From Pirellulaceae bacterium (lineage in GTDB: Bacteria > Planctomycetota > Planctomycetia > Pirellulales > Pirellulaceae), in contig JALOQX010000105.1 in the NCBI GenBank assembly GCA_025459265.1, positions 1 to 45,390 of the forward strand: 45,390 bases of DNA. Direction: 5' to 3'. Of the stretch, positions 35,282 to 45,183 are shown piece by piece. Numbering within the stretch: position 1 is the stretch's first letter; each line of letters opens with the position of its first letter. Both the position numbers and the translations under genes were made by a program. The notes below the pieces were generated by a model. It was not told the DNA's origin. It worked only from the letters and a program-made list of their open reading frames with translations, and did no database searches.

Positions 35282-38200
35282 TTACGGAGACTCGCTCACG
35301 TGCAGGAGTGCAAACGGTTCGAACAGTCCATAGCCCAGGGTGTGGTAAGCGGCGCCGGGTGGCGGACCTTGCTCGGGTCCCTGCTGAAACATGCCGGGCC
35401 AGGCGGAACCCACGCCGGGGCTGCCGTGGTGTGGTCCGAGCGTATTCTTCAGCGTGCCGGTGACCAGGATTTGAACTGAATTCTCGCCGGGACGGATGGC
35501 CGACGTGACGTCCACTTCCCAGGGCTGCGAGACCAGATGTCCGCACAACTGGTCGTTGACCACGACCTTGGCCACACTCCCGTACCACTTTGGCACGGCG
35601 ACTCGGTAACGCCCGCGGGGCTGGTCCACACGGAACGACTGCGTGTATGCCACGGCGTCGGCGTAAAACGGCATGCCCTGCTGATGCCAGCCCTGGGGGA
35701 CTTCTCCCAGGCCGCTGCCGTCGACCGCATGGACCGCGCGGCGGTCGAATCCCCCCTCCACCACCAACTCACTGGACACGCCGCGGATCGTCACGCCGGC
35801 CAGCGGCGTGGAGTTCTGGGGAGTGTAGAACCGGACTTCACTCAGGCCGACGAAAGCGTGGTCTGTGCCGCCGTCCGTCGCGGGAAATGTGACGCCGTTG
35901 TGGTTGGACACGATGGTGAACTTGATATAACGCACGCCGTTGGCTTCGATCGGCAAGCGCTGGGCGAAAGCCGTCTTGGTTCCTGCGGGCCCGCCTGGCG
36001 CGCGGGCCAGATCGAACGTACCGAGGTGCAGGGACCACGCCGCCGGACCTTCCGGCGTGGCGGAACCGCGGACCTCGAGCCGCCGGATGCCGCGACCGGT
36101 GGCCGCCGCCTCGTTGTAGTTCCATATGTCGATCGCCGACAGATTCGTCAGTTTCCCCAGGTCGAAGGCGATGTAGGGTGCCCCGTCGTTCCCTTCCTCG
36201 GCTGCCGGATCGCGCTGGAAGCCGATCCCGGACGACAACCAGGCCACGCCTTCGATGTCGGTCGCGTGCGCCAGGGCTCGGTCCATTACGAGTGTTTCGG
36301 GCGGCACAATGACGAAGCCTGACGCGGTCGCGCGCAACGAGAAGTCGCCCAGGACATAGGCGGGCGCGATCTCGTGGAACATCGTGAACGGCTGAGCCCT
36401 GAGCGTGACGGCGTTGGGGCCCGGTCTGGCGACTCTGGTGAGGTCGATCTTGCCGAAGGACTTGTCGAGCCACCACGAGCCTGCGGGGGCGGTGACGGGC
36501 GAGCCGTTGCAGGTGATCGTGTACAGATCGGGCCGTTCGATCACGATGCTCAAGCCTTCCGGCACGGCGCGGTCCAGGTGAAACCGGTAGGTGACCTCGA
36601 AACCGCTCTGGGGCGGAAAGGTCTTGGAGATGAGTTCGTCCCTGAACTGCACGGCGCTGTCCCAGGGGTTGCGATCAAGGCCGTTCTGCTGCCAGGCCAG
36701 CTGATTGGCGCGATAGTAATACAGGTTCTCACGCTGCTGATCGCCGGCGGCGATGTCGACGTAATCCAAGGTCAGTACGTTCGGTGCGCAGCGACGAATG
36801 TCGAGCGAACCGACGGGCGCGAGCGGCGCCACCTGCGCGGAGGCGACTGCTTGCGAGGCCCCAGGCTGCTGGGACAGGAACAGGAGCAGGCTGCCGCACG
36901 GCGGCAGGGAAAACTCACACTTCGTGATGCCAGACTGCGTGGTGTGGGGATAGCTGCGACATTGGCCGCTGAACAGATCCCATTGTTCCACGCCCTGCGC
37001 AGCCGACTCGACCACGCCCGCAGAAGGAGTCTCGATGGACGTGTTGACGAGCAACAGGAGTTCGCCGTCGGCCAGCTGCCGGCGCTGATGGAACAGGATC
37101 CCACCGTCCCCGTCAGCCCGTCGGATCGCGCAGCCATCGCGCTGAAGCGTCAGCCGGAGCGCATCGGTCGCCGTGAGCGGATCGGCCGACTGCCACCCGG
37201 GCTGGCCGGCCAGTGCGGCCCCGCGTGCGGAAGGACGCCCGTCGACCAGCGCCGGCGGGTCGCAGCAGGCGAGGATGCGGCCACCCGCGGCCGCGTATTC
37301 CTCCAGTAAGTGCATGGTCTCGCTGCGCAGCGTCTCGGTCATCGGTGCCAGCACGATCGTGTCATAGGCGCGCTCGCCCACATGCAGCTGCTTCGTCGCT
37401 GCACCGGCGACTCCCGGCGGCGTTGTCCGCACAGCGCCATGCCGTGCCATCACGTCTTCGCAGCCGATATCGTATTCCACCTGAGCCTGCTCGAATCGCA
37501 GCAACAGATCGAAAAACGTCTTGCCGAGCTGGTCGAGCTGCGTCTGGTGCCCGGGATCCGGCTGGTACATCCAGGCAGTGGTGGTCGGCTGGATGACCAG
37601 CACCCGGTTCTGCTGCTGTCCCAGCGACATGGCGGCGGAGAGTCGCGTTATGTACTGGGCCATCACGTGATACGAGTCCCACCACGGTTCGTGGTATGAG
37701 AACGACTGCGGATGATCCGCTTTGCGTGCCCCGCGGATCGTCACGTACGACACGTGTTCGTCGAAGAAATTGACCCCCAGCACGCCCAGCCAGTCGGCGA
37801 TCCGCTTCATGTCCTCAAAACGGAGATCCCAGCCGCCGGCGCCGTACACTTCGCACAGGAACCGTTCGCGACCCAGTTGGTTGCAGAGGCTTTGCACTTC
37901 GCGCACGAACCTCAAGTTGCCGAACTGCGCATGCGTATCCTCGCGATACTGGTTCATGAGGCAGTCGATGCCCGGAATCTGCTGCCAGGCGCTCATGGCC
38001 ATGTTGTCGGTGACACCGATGCAGTGCGGCCACTCGTGGTCCCAGTAATGGCCGGTGAATGCAATTCCGTGCCGTTCGCACCAGCTGTAGTAAGGCTGGG
38101 CCCAGTGCTGGATAAACTGGTCCAGCACGACCTGAAAGTAGTCATGCCGCACCTGCTTCCAGGGGCCAACCGGCCGCACGAGACTGGGGAGATGGTCCAG

Positions 38201-39010
38201 CAGATCGTAACCCCAGCGCTGCTGGAACGCGGCGGGCAGATGGTCCGTCCAGGGCAACCCGCCGGCCGGGCGCACGTTCGGTTCGTCCGTGAACGCGCCG
38301 AGCACGCGTTTGCCGAACTGCTCCCCGACGTGCTGTTTGTATGCGTCGAGCGTCACTTCGAGGAACTTCTCGGTCACGCCCGGGTACATCAGATCGACGT
38401 ACGAGCGATCGCCATGCCACGGCGAGTCGGCGGCACGGACGACGGCGGCGACGACATAGCGGCCCGCCGGCAGTTCCTCACCCTGCCGGAGTTTTTCGGT
38501 CACCCGTTCCAGGGCGTCCGGCGTGACTCGATACACGGCCACGATGTCCGGGCTGAGCTGCGGCACCTGCTCCTCGTCGCGCAGCACCAGCCCGCGGCCA
38601 CGCGATTCCGGCATCAGTTCCGGCACGTGCCCGCCCGCGAACCCGGAAGGATAGGAATTTTCGTCGTAGATCCACACGTTCATGTCCAACTTCTCGGCCT
38701 CGTCCAAGGCGGCCTTCCAGAGGCGAAACCAGTCGTCGCTCAGGTACGGCGTCATCAGGCCGGGTCGCGGGTGCACGAAGACCTGCATCACCTTCTGGCC
38801 GGCCAGGTCGCGCATCGTGGAGCGTATCTGCTCCTCCGTCAGCATGTCGTTCCAGGTCCACAGCGGCGCCGTGGCATACTGGCGGGGCGGGTCTGCGAAG
38901 ATCTTCCGGGCTGCCGCGGAGTCCACGGGCGGGCCGGCGGCGGCGATCGGTCCGGTAATCACGAGGACGAGTCCGAGAACGAACCTGCAGCAGCGTGTTG
39001 AGCGATTCAT
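35282..39010 (-). CDS. GH106-like alpha-L-rhamnosidase with discoidin-like and sugar-binding modules
   Basis: This 1242-residue protein has a signal peptide (about 1-25) and a GH106-like barrel. The barrel opens with PLWTWNDMLTEEQIRSTMRDL, then VFVHPRPGLMTPYLSDDWF and the hallmark NVWIYDENSYPSGFAGG (about 111-127). GAFTDEPNV and the HYWDHEWPH segment supply candidate catalytic acids. A GH2-like sugar-binding beta-sandwich lies at about 785-890. A discoidin-like module lies at about 945-1062 (YIAFDLGKLTNLSAIDIWN to EVRFYT), and a second sugar-binding domain closes the protein. The start at 39010 follows GGAGG; the frame extends to 39133 without signal sequence or conservation. It heads the four-gene minus-strand operon, divergent from GH62. 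Confidence 0.88.
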   Translation of the reverse strand: MNRSTRCCRFVLGLVLVITGPIAAAGPPVDSAAARKIFADPPRQYATAPLWTWNDMLTEEQIRSTMRDLAGQKVMQVFVHPRPGLMTPYLSDDWFRLWKAALDEAEKLDMNVWIYDENSYPSGFAGGHVPELMPESRGRGLVLRDEEQVPQLSPDIVAVYRVTPDALERVTEKLRQGEELPAGRYVVAAVVRAADSPWHGDRSYVDLMYPGVTEKFLEVTLDAYKQHVGEQFGKRVLGAFTDEPNVRPAGGLPWTDHLPAAFQQRWGYDLLDHLPSLVRPVGPWKQVRHDYFQVVLDQFIQHWAQPYYSWCERHGIAFTGHYWDHEWPHCIGVTDNMAMSAWQQIPGIDCLMNQYREDTHAQFGNLRFVREVQSLCNQLGRERFLCEVYGAGGWDLRFEDMKRIADWLGVLGVNFFDEHVSYVTIRGARKADHPQSFSYHEPWWDSYHVMAQYITRLSAAMSLGQQQNRVLVIQPTTTAWMYQPDPGHQTQLDQLGKTFFDLLLRFEQAQVEYDIGCEDVMARHGAVRTTPPGVAGAATKQLHVGERAYDTIVLAPMTETLRSETMHLLEEYAAAGGRILACCDPPALVDGRPSARGAALAGQPGWQSADPLTATDALRLTLQRDGCAIRRADGDGGILFHQRRQLADGELLLLVNTSIETPSAGVVESAAQGVEQWDLFSGQCRSYPHTTQSGITKCEFSLPPCGSLLLFLSQQPGASQAVASAQVAPLAPVGSLDIRRCAPNVLTLDYVDIAAGDQQRENLYYYRANQLAWQQNGLDRNPWDSAVQFRDELISKTFPPQSGFEVTYRFHLDRAVPEGLSIVIERPDLYTITCNGSPVTAPAGSWWLDKSFGKIDLTRVARPGPNAVTLRAQPFTMFHEIAPAYVLGDFSLRATASGFVIVPPETLVMDRALAHATDIEGVAWLSSGIGFQRDPAAEEGNDGAPYIAFDLGKLTNLSAIDIWNYNEAAATGRGIRRLEVRGSATPEGPAAWSLHLGTFDLARAPGGPAGTKTAFAQRLPIEANGVRYIKFTIVSNHNGVTFPATDGGTDHAFVGLSEVRFYTPQNSTPLAGVTIRGVSSELVVEGGFDRRAVHAVDGSGLGEVPQGWHQQGMPFYADAVAYTQSFRVDQPRGRYRVAVPKWYGSVAKVVVNDQLCGHLVSQPWEVDVTSAIRPGENSVQILVTGTLKNTLGPHHGSPGVGSAWPGMFQQGPEQGPPPGAAYHTLGYGLFEPFALLHVSESP

Positions 39011-39210
39011 GAACGACCCTCCGAGTATCACGAAACTGTCTGGGGCGTGGCTGAGAACCAGGGTGTCGTGCAGGCCCGCGTCGATCCTCTCCGAGGCGGT
39101 GATCGGGCCTGGCTGGTCACGCCAGGATACCATATGCGATGGGTTGGCAACACGACGGGAAGCGGGTGATCCAGTACACTCTTGGGTAGCAGCGCGTCGA
39201 CGCCCCGCTC

Positions 39211-40344
39211 ATGATGGTTCGCGACCTGGTGCGCCGACTGACAGTCGTTACGTGCGTCTGCCTGTTCGGCCCACACCTGCCCGGCGGCAGTGGCGACAGG
39301 ATCCTCGCCCAGGACACTCTCCCGACCGCCGCGCCCGGCGCACCGACGGCGGTGCAGGCCACGGTACCTCTCCGGTTGCCGGCCCAGTGGGAATACGGCG
39401 CTCCGTTGATCACACCTCAACGGCGCACGACCGAGCCAAGCCGCGCGCAGAAAGATCCCAGCGTGGTCTGCTATGGCGGTCGGTGGCACGTCTTCATGAC
39501 GGTCAAGTTGCCCACTCGGTCCGCGATCGAATACTGTTCGTTCGCCAAGTGGGATGCAGCGGACCGATCCCCCCGCACGATCCTGCGGGTCAGCGACAGC
39601 GACTACTTCTGCGCGCCGCAGGTCTTTTACTTTGAGCCGCACCGGAAGTGGTACCTGATCTACCAGCTGGGAGTCCCTGGCCTCGACAAAATGTGGGTGG
39701 CCTACTCGACGACCCATGACATCAGCGACCCGGCATCGTGGACGCGTGCGGCGCCGATCCTGGACGGCGGCCCGGCGGATCCGCGCACCGTGGGCGGCCT
39801 CGACTACTGGATCATCTGTGATGACCAGCGGGCATACCTGTTTTTTACGAGTCTGGATGGTCGCCTGTGGCGCATGTGGACGGACCGGGACAAGTTCCCG
39901 CTCGGTTTTGACCACTGTGAGGTCGCCCTCTCGGCCGCCATTTTCGAAGCGAGCCACACGTATCGGCTCAAGGGGCGGCAGCAGTACCTGACGATCATCG
40001 AGGAGGACGGACGACGCTATTACAAGGCCTATGTCGCCGACCAGTTGGACGGTGCCTGGCAGCCCCTGGCCGACTCACCGGACCGCCCATTTGCTGGCTG
40101 GACGAACATCCGCCCGGCGGCGGGCGTCGAGCCTTGGACCGACAACGTCAGCCATGGTGAACTGATTCGGGAGGGGTACGATCAGTCGCTGACGGTGGAT
40201 CCGCAGGACTTGCGACTCGTCTTTCAGGGCATGCTGGAGAGCGAGAAGTCCGGCCATGGGTATGGGGCGTTCTCCTGGCGCATCGGCATGTTGCGCCCGA
40301 TCAGCGGCCCATCCGCCGTCGGCCGCGACGATCAGGCACAGTAG
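39211..40344 (+). CDS. GH62-like alpha-L-arabinofuranosidase
   Basis: The 377-residue secreted protein has a signal peptide at about 1-34 (ending ILAQ) and a five-bladed beta-propeller with GH62 landmarks. KDPSVV holds a likely general base (Asp82). YFCAPQVFYFEPHRKWYLIYQ follows, then GLDYWIICDD (Asp198) and AAIFEASHTYR with the likely acid Glu246. GH62 enzymes remove arabinofuranose side chains from xylan or arabinan. Two ATGs in a row (39211, 39214) begin the signal peptide. It is divergent from the GH106-like gene and 183 bases ahead of a Gfo/Idh gene in the same direction; a GC-rich repeat separates them. Confidence 0.88.
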   Translation: MMVRDLVRRLTVVTCVCLFGPHLPGGSGDRILAQDTLPTAAPGAPTAVQATVPLRLPAQWEYGAPLITPQRRTTEPSRAQKDPSVVCYGGRWHVFMTVKLPTRSAIEYCSFAKWDAADRSPRTILRVSDSDYFCAPQVFYFEPHRKWYLIYQLGVPGLDKMWVAYSTTHDISDPASWTRAAPILDGGPADPRTVGGLDYWIICDDQRAYLFFTSLDGRLWRMWTDRDKFPLGFDHCEVALSAAIFEASHTYRLKGRQQYLTIIEEDGRRYYKAYVADQLDGAWQPLADSPDRPFAGWTNIRPAAGVEPWTDNVSHGELIREGYDQSLTVDPQDLRLVFQGMLESEKSGHGYGAFSWRIGMLRPISGPSAVGRDDQAQ

Positions 40345-40404
40345 TTGCGGCCGTCATGGAAGACAAGTAGACCGACTTCGAGTACCCTCAGGTGTGCGTG
40401 CAGG

Positions 40405-40503
40405 GTGGCGAGGCGCAATTGGGAGGGCGAGGCTCCTGCCGAGCCGCCATCGGGAGGGCGAGGCGCATTCGGGAGGGCGAGGCTCCTGCCGAGCCGCATT
40501 CGA
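40405..40503. repeat. GC-rich 50-bp tandem repeat with GGCTC/GAGCC hairpins
   Basis: Two copies of a 27-bp block (40421-40447 and 40471-40497) lie exactly 50 bases apart. Each ends in a small hairpin (GGCTC-CTGCC-GAGCC). Between and before them are reduced copies that keep GGCGAGGCGCA but lack the hairpin (40405-40420 and 40452-40470). The sequence generates false peptides of the AGASPS / ARLLPS type that are common mis-annotations in planctomycete genomes. It fills the gap between the GH62 and Gfo/Idh genes. Confidence 0.88.
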
Positions 40504-40527
40504 GGGAGAGTCGAGAGGAGAACCACC

Positions 40528-41850
40528 ATGTCCAGTCCACGTGATCGTCGCCGATTTCTTCGCGAGGCCGGGTTGGGTCTGGCCAGCGCGACCGCGTTCC
40601 ACCTGAGCGCATCCGCACTCCGCGCGGCAGGTGCCAACGAGCAGATACAGGTCGGGGTCATCGGACCGGGCGGCATGGGGATGTCGCATCTGGGGGAACT
40701 GGTGGGGCGCGAGGACGTGGTGGTCAGCCACGTCTGCGATGTGGATGCCCAGCGCCTCGCTGCAGCAGCTCAGCTGGTACGCGATCGGACCGGACGTGAC
40801 GTCCAGGCCGTGTCGGATCTGCGCCGCGTGCTGGATGACCCGCAGGTGGATGCCGTCTGGATCGCCACGCCGGACCACTGGCACGCGCCGGCCACGATTC
40901 TGGCGTGCGCGGCGGGGAAGCATGTCTACGTCGAGAAGCCGTGTTCTCATAATCTCCGGGAAGGACGGCTGATGGTCGAGGCTGCCCGGCGGCACAAACG
41001 GATCGTGCAGGTCGGCACGCAGTCGCGGAGCACGGCCCACGTGATCGAGGCGATGCGCGCACTGCAGGAAGGGATCATCGGGGACGTGCTGGTGGCCAAG
41101 GCCTGGAACAGTCAGCGCCGCGGCAGCATCGGGCGGCAGCAGCCGTGTGCCCCGCCGGCTCACTTGGACTACGATCTGTGGCTCGGTCCGGCGCCGGTCC
41201 AGCCCTACCAGCCTAATCTGCTCCCGGGCGTGTGGCGCTGGTGGCACGCCTTCGGTGCGGGCGACATCGGCAACGACGGTGTACACGACATTGACCTGGC
41301 CCGCTGGGGTCTGGGCGTCGACGGCCATCCGCACACGATCACCGCACTGGGCGGGAAATACGTTTTCGATGACGATCAGCAGTGGCCGGACACGCAATAC
41401 GTGGTGTTCGAGTATCCGGCGACGAACGGTTTTCCTCACCCGCGGCAATTGATCTTCGAGCAGCGGATCTGGTCGCCGTATTTTCAGGAGGGGCACGAGA
41501 ACGGCAACGCGTTCTATGGGACGAAAGGGATGATGATCCTCGGCAAGAAGTCTGGCTGGCAGGTGGTGCTGGAACGCAATCAGCCCGGCCCCAGCATGGA
41601 AGGAACGTTCTCCCTGCCGGATCACCACCAGAACTTCCTGGACAGTGTCCGCAGCGGGTCACGTCCGCGCGCTGATATCGAGATCGGGCACCTGACGGCG
41701 TCCCTGTGTCATCTGGGCAACATCGCGACGCGTGTCAATCGCGTCGTCCATTTTGACCCGGCGACCGAGCAAGTGATCGGGGACGACGAAGCGGCGGGCC
41801 TCCTGCGGCGCACCTACCGCGACCACTGGGCGACGCCCCGCGACGCGTGA
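40528..41850 (+). CDS. Tat-exported Gfo/Idh/MocA-family oxidoreductase
   Basis: The product is 440 residues. The Tat signal (DRRRFLREAGLGLAS) is followed by the NAD(P)-binding fold with VGVIGPGGMGMSHLGELV. A canonical GKHVYVEKP motif follows (catalytic Lys), unlike the paralogue at 7379-8605. The C-terminal half has the usual ARWGLGVDGHP and YQ/HH regions. Such exported enzymes probably oxidise or epimerise a sugar outside the cytoplasm, or carry a bound cofactor with them. The ATG at 40528 is chosen because GAGAGGAG lies just before it; the frame is open back to 40345 only because it runs through the GC repeat. It follows GH62 and ends four bases before the facing GT2 gene stop. Confidence 0.92.
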   Translation: MSSPRDRRRFLREAGLGLASATAFHLSASALRAAGANEQIQVGVIGPGGMGMSHLGELVGREDVVVSHVCDVDAQRLAAAAQLVRDRTGRDVQAVSDLRRVLDDPQVDAVWIATPDHWHAPATILACAAGKHVYVEKPCSHNLREGRLMVEAARRHKRIVQVGTQSRSTAHVIEAMRALQEGIIGDVLVAKAWNSQRRGSIGRQQPCAPPAHLDYDLWLGPAPVQPYQPNLLPGVWRWWHAFGAGDIGNDGVHDIDLARWGLGVDGHPHTITALGGKYVFDDDQQWPDTQYVVFEYPATNGFPHPRQLIFEQRIWSPYFQEGHENGNAFYGTKGMMILGKKSGWQVVLERNQPGPSMEGTFSLPDHHQNFLDSVRSGSRPRADIEIGHLTASLCHLGNIATRVNRVVHFDPATEQVIGDDEAAGLLRRTYRDHWATPRDA

Positions 41851-41854
41851 CGGA

Positions 41855-43342
41855 CTACCCGCCCTTGCGGCCGACAACGATCAGCGACATGCCGGGCGTG
41901 GGGAGGACGTGCTCGAGCAGCCGGACCAGCCACAGGAAGCGGTCGAACCAGATCATCTGGGAAGGATTCAGGCGACGGCGGCGCAGCAGACAGCCGGAGA
42001 CGAACCAGGCCCAGGCACCGAGCCGGTTGAACTGCGAGGTGTAGACAATCTCAAAGCCCACGCTCCGCATGCGTGCCGTGAGTTCGTCCTGCGTGTAGCG
42101 CCGGAAGTGTCCCAGTGCCGCATCGATCGGCGAGTACAACGCGCGGCACGCGGGGACGATCATGGTGCAGTGTCCCCCTGGCGGCAACAGGTGAAAGAAC
42201 CGTTCCAGAACCGGCACATCCTGCTCGATGTGTTCGAGTACATTCGAGCAGAGGATCGAATCCAGCTGCTCGCCGCGCAGCACCTCCCAGGCGACGGGGT
42301 CGGTCAGGTCGAGCTGTGTGATGCGCACGTGCGGGCAGTAGCCCAGCCGCTGCCGCAGCCGCGCGACGTAAAGCGGCTCGTAATCGGTCAGCACCAGCCG
42401 ATCCCGCTCCAAGAGCAGCTGGCTGAGATTGCCTACGCCGGCACCGGCTTCCAGCAGGCGGCGCCCCAGATACGGCGCCAGCATGGCGAGCATCCAGCGG
42501 TTGTAGTTCGTGGCCCGCGCCACCGACGTGAGCACATAGAAGCCGTCGTGCGCTGTGAAACGCCGATCCCACAGGCCGCAGCGCAGAATGGTCGCCAGGA
42601 TCCGGAACGTGTCCCGAAGCCGGATCTTCTTGCCCTGCTCGCGGGTCCGCCCGGCGTAGCTCACGGGGACTTCAAACAGGGGTCCGCCCCACTGGCTGAG
42701 CCGCGCGGTCAGCTCCGCTTCGATCGCGAAACCGCGGGTCCGCAACCGCAAGTTGCGCAGCGTGTCGGCCCGCATCGCCTTCGAGCCGCTCCCCATGTCG
42801 GTCAAGTTGATGTCGTTCACCGCGTTGGACACCTGGGTCAGCCACTTCGAGGCCACATTGTGCCAGTAGAGCATGACGCGGCGACGGTCGCCGCTGAAAC
42901 GCGAACCGAACACCGCGTCCGCCGCTTCATCCCAGAATGGCCGCAGCAATTGCGTGTAATCCGCGGGGTCGTATTCCAGGTCGGCGTCCTGGATGATGGC
43001 GATATCGCCGGTCATCCGCGCAATGGCGGTCCGGATCGCAGCGCCCTTGCCCAAGTTGCGGTCGTGGTGCACCGCGATCACGCGCGCGTCACTGGCGGCC
43101 AGGTCATCCAGCAGGGCCCCTGATCCGTCTGTCGATCCGTCGTCGACCGCCACGATTTCGACGTCGTGTTCGCGGAGGGCCTGCAACACCTTGTCGACGA
43201 TCGCACGCAAGGTGTGTCGCTCGTTGTACACGGGCATGAGCACCGAGATCTTCCGCAGTTGGTCGACCTCGCGGTACCCCAGAAACACGTTCGGTTCGAC
43301 GGAAGCTGCCGGGTCCGGTCCGCCGCTCATTCTCCCGATCAT
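41855..43342 (-). CDS. GT2 glycosyltransferase fused to a SAM-dependent methyltransferase
   Basis: The 495-residue protein has two enzymes in one chain. Residues 30-260 form a GT2 (dolichol-phosphate-mannose-synthase-like) domain: [23 protein letters not shown] and the DADLEYDP metal site, with GSGSKAMR near its end. Residues 270-495 form a class I methyltransferase: [19 protein letters not shown] as SAM-binding loop, then [11 protein letters not shown] and [13 protein letters not shown]. The product is probably a modified lipid-linked or secreted glycan; the pairing with a GT39-like membrane protein supports a lipid-phosphate sugar pathway. The ATG at 43342 lies one base after the upstream stop (TGAGATG), so translation is coupled; an ATG four codons on is an alternative. 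Confidence 0.92.
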   Translation of the reverse strand: MIGRMSGGPDPAASVEPNVFLGYREVDQLRKISVLMPVYNERHTLRAIVDKVLQALREHDVEIVAVDDGSTDGSGALLDDLAASDARVIAVHHDRNLGKGAAIRTAIARMTGDIAIIQDADLEYDPADYTQLLRPFWDEAADAVFGSRFSGDRRRVMLYWHNVASKWLTQVSNAVNDINLTDMGSGSKAMRADTLRNLRLRTRGFAIEAELTARLSQWGGPLFEVPVSYAGRTREQGKKIRLRDTFRILATILRCGLWDRRFTAHDGFYVLTSVARATNYNRWMLAMLAPYLGRRLLEAGAGVGNLSQLLLERDRLVLTDYEPLYVARLRQRLGYCPHVRITQLDLTDPVAWEVLRGEQLDSILCSNVLEHIEQDVPVLERFFHLLPPGGHCTMIVPACRALYSPIDAALGHFRRYTQDELTARMRSVGFEIVYTSQFNRLGAWAWFVSGCLLRRRRLNPSQMIWFDRFLWLVRLLEHVLPTPGMSLIVVGRKGG

Positions 43343-43343
43343 C

Positions 43344-45098
43344 TCAATGCTCCGACTCCAACTCCGCCGGTTTGCCGGCTTCCGCCGCGCGGCTCTCCCA
43401 TGCGCTGCGACGCAGAACGAAGACGGTGTATTGGGGCCGGTCCGGAGCTGGCAGCGTGCTCACGTGTTCCAGCTCGTAGCCCGACTCCTGCCAGCGGGAC
43501 AGACGCTGGCGATCCTGCACCGCGTCGCCCGCGCCGACCGCCCAGATGACGGCGCACCGTACGTCCCGCGCCGCCGCGTGCACCGACGTGGCCGCTGCCA
43601 ACGGATCGCGCGGATCGAAACCGTATTGAGACAGCCCCTGCTGGCGATAGATCCACCGATTGCAGAGCTGCGCGCGGCAGTCCGCGTCAATCGCATCGCT
43701 GTGCGGGTCCAAGATCAGCGGCATCTGCGGAAACTGACCGAACTGTTCGTCCAGAGAGCGGGCGACCAGTCCTGGATGGGACGCGTCACGCAGCAGACCA
43801 CCTCCGCGCAGCAACAGCAGTTCGAGCGTCACGCCGGTCACGACGACAGCGGCCCACCAAAGCGTACGACTCGTGACGCGACCGCGCAGGATCTGGTCTG
43901 CGCCGGCCACCACGGCCAACCACCCTCCCGCCGCCAACACGCAGACCGCCCCAAACGCGGGCAGCAGGTAACGCGCTGACACGATCAGCGCCACAATGGG
44001 CAGCGTCATCAGGATGGACGCGAACAGCGGCGGCCAGCAGCACACCAGGGTCGCTGGTCCGCGCCGGCGCACGATCAGGATCGCGCCCAGGACCGCCAGC
44101 ACAGCCAAGGGGAGCGGGATGACAACATGCCGTCGCCCCAGTTCAAACAGCCAGGAGGGCAAATTCAGCAGGCACTTCGCGACCGTCGGACCCGGGTGCT
44201 GCCACATCATCCGCGTGGCCGAATAGCCGTACTCGGCCGGGTGCCCGAATCGCCGGATGCCGCTTTGCACACGGTCGGTTTCGGAATCATCCTCCGGCGA
44301 CTGCCAGGCGGGCGGCGTGCCGTCGAGGAACGCCCAGCACGTATAGTCGCGGGCGACGAGCGCGAAATGCCCCGAGTCGATGTAGCGGAACAGCATCACG
44401 GCCCACAGCCCAGCGCCCAGCCCCAGGCACAGGGCGGCGGCCGAAAGCCAGACGCGGCGCGGCGGCCGCTGGCCCTGCCAGCACCAACTCAGGCCCATCA
44501 CGACCGCCACGTACAACGGCAGGAAATACACGTACTCGCCGCGAAACAAGGCGATCGCAGCGGCCAGCAACGACATGCCCACCCAGGACCACACAGTGAT
44601 CGGTTGACGCAACGCCGGATGCCAGAGAGAAGTCGCACCCAGGAACGCGGCGGCGGCCAACACCGTGGGGAAGTTATCCAGCCCGATATAGCTGTTATGC
44701 CCGGGCAAGAACAGGAACAAGAACAGACTCACCAGCGCCAGATCGCGGTGCGGTCGCAGGGACCGGAGCCAGTACCAGAACCCGGCGGCCAGGCAAAGAT
44801 GCGCCAGCAGGAGAACGAGTGGGATGCCCTGGGTCGGCCGTATTCCCAGCACGCCGGACACGCCCGCCAACAGGCAGACCGGGCCGGGCGCCACGTCGAT
44901 CCCCGTCGCTCCCCACCCGTCGCGGAGCCATTCCTTGGCCAGGACCGCCATCTTCGGGTTCATGCCGGTCAGCCACGTGCCCAACAGCGCGAGGTGCCCC
45001 AGCCTCACGAGCAACACGAGCGCCAAAAAGACGGCCAGTGACGGGCGCGGCAAGGCGGCGGGCGTTCTCTCGGGAAGCGACTCGGCCATGCCGCTCAT
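43344..45098 (-). CDS. GT39/ArnT-like polytopic membrane glycosyltransferase
   Basis: This 584-residue protein has about ten to twelve hydrophobic spans. The first span follows a short polar start and is followed by a periplasmic loop containing [11 protein letters not shown], where members of this clan keep their acidic catalytic pair. The C-terminal ~150 residues are soluble. The plan fits transferases that use a polyprenyl-phosphate sugar (GT39/GT83/ArnT clan), but a family-specific motif is not clear. The gene is directly upstream of the GT2-methyltransferase gene, which could supply the lipid-linked donor. The ATG at 45098 is preferred; a TTG at 45125 and an ATG at 45089 are alternatives. 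Confidence 0.75.
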   Translation of the reverse strand: MSGMAESLPERTPAALPRPSLAVFLALVLLVRLGHLALLGTWLTGMNPKMAVLAKEWLRDGWGATGIDVAPGPVCLLAGVSGVLGIRPTQGIPLVLLLAHLCLAAGFWYWLRSLRPHRDLALVSLFLFLFLPGHNSYIGLDNFPTVLAAAAFLGATSLWHPALRQPITVWSWVGMSLLAAAIALFRGEYVYFLPLYVAVVMGLSWCWQGQRPPRRVWLSAAALCLGLGAGLWAVMLFRYIDSGHFALVARDYTCWAFLDGTPPAWQSPEDDSETDRVQSGIRRFGHPAEYGYSATRMMWQHPGPTVAKCLLNLPSWLFELGRRHVVIPLPLAVLAVLGAILIVRRRGPATLVCCWPPLFASILMTLPIVALIVSARYLLPAFGAVCVLAAGGWLAVVAGADQILRGRVTSRTLWWAAVVVTGVTLELLLLRGGGLLRDASHPGLVARSLDEQFGQFPQMPLILDPHSDAIDADCRAQLCNRWIYRQQGLSQYGFDPRDPLAAATSVHAAARDVRCAVIWAVGAGDAVQDRQRLSRWQESGYELEHVSTLPAPDRPQYTVFVLRRSAWESRAAEAGKPAELESEH

Positions 45099-45148
45099 CG
45101 TGGCAGGCAAGTGCAGGTGTGTCAACTCGCGAAGGTGTGCCGCAGCCG

Positions 45149-45177
45149 TTGGTGACCTTTCGCAATCGTGCTAGAAT
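45149..45177 (+). promoter_or_regulatory. Extended -10 promoter with predicted leaderless start
   Basis: The -10 hexamer TAGAAT (45172-45177) is preceded by TGC, an extended -10. TTGGTG (45149-45154) stands 17 bases upstream as a weak -35. Transcription would begin near 45184, which is the first base of the ATG. No ribosome site is present, which fits a leaderless message. Confidence 0.6.
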
Positions 45178-45183
45178 GCGGGC

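Noticed and set aside
40345..40527. N-terminal extension of the second Gfo/Idh protein
   Set aside because: It is a translation of the GC repeat; the Tat signal and ribosome site fix the start at 40528.
41909..43123. 404-codon open frame on the plus strand
   Set aside because: Antisense to the GT2-methyltransferase fusion; no domain.
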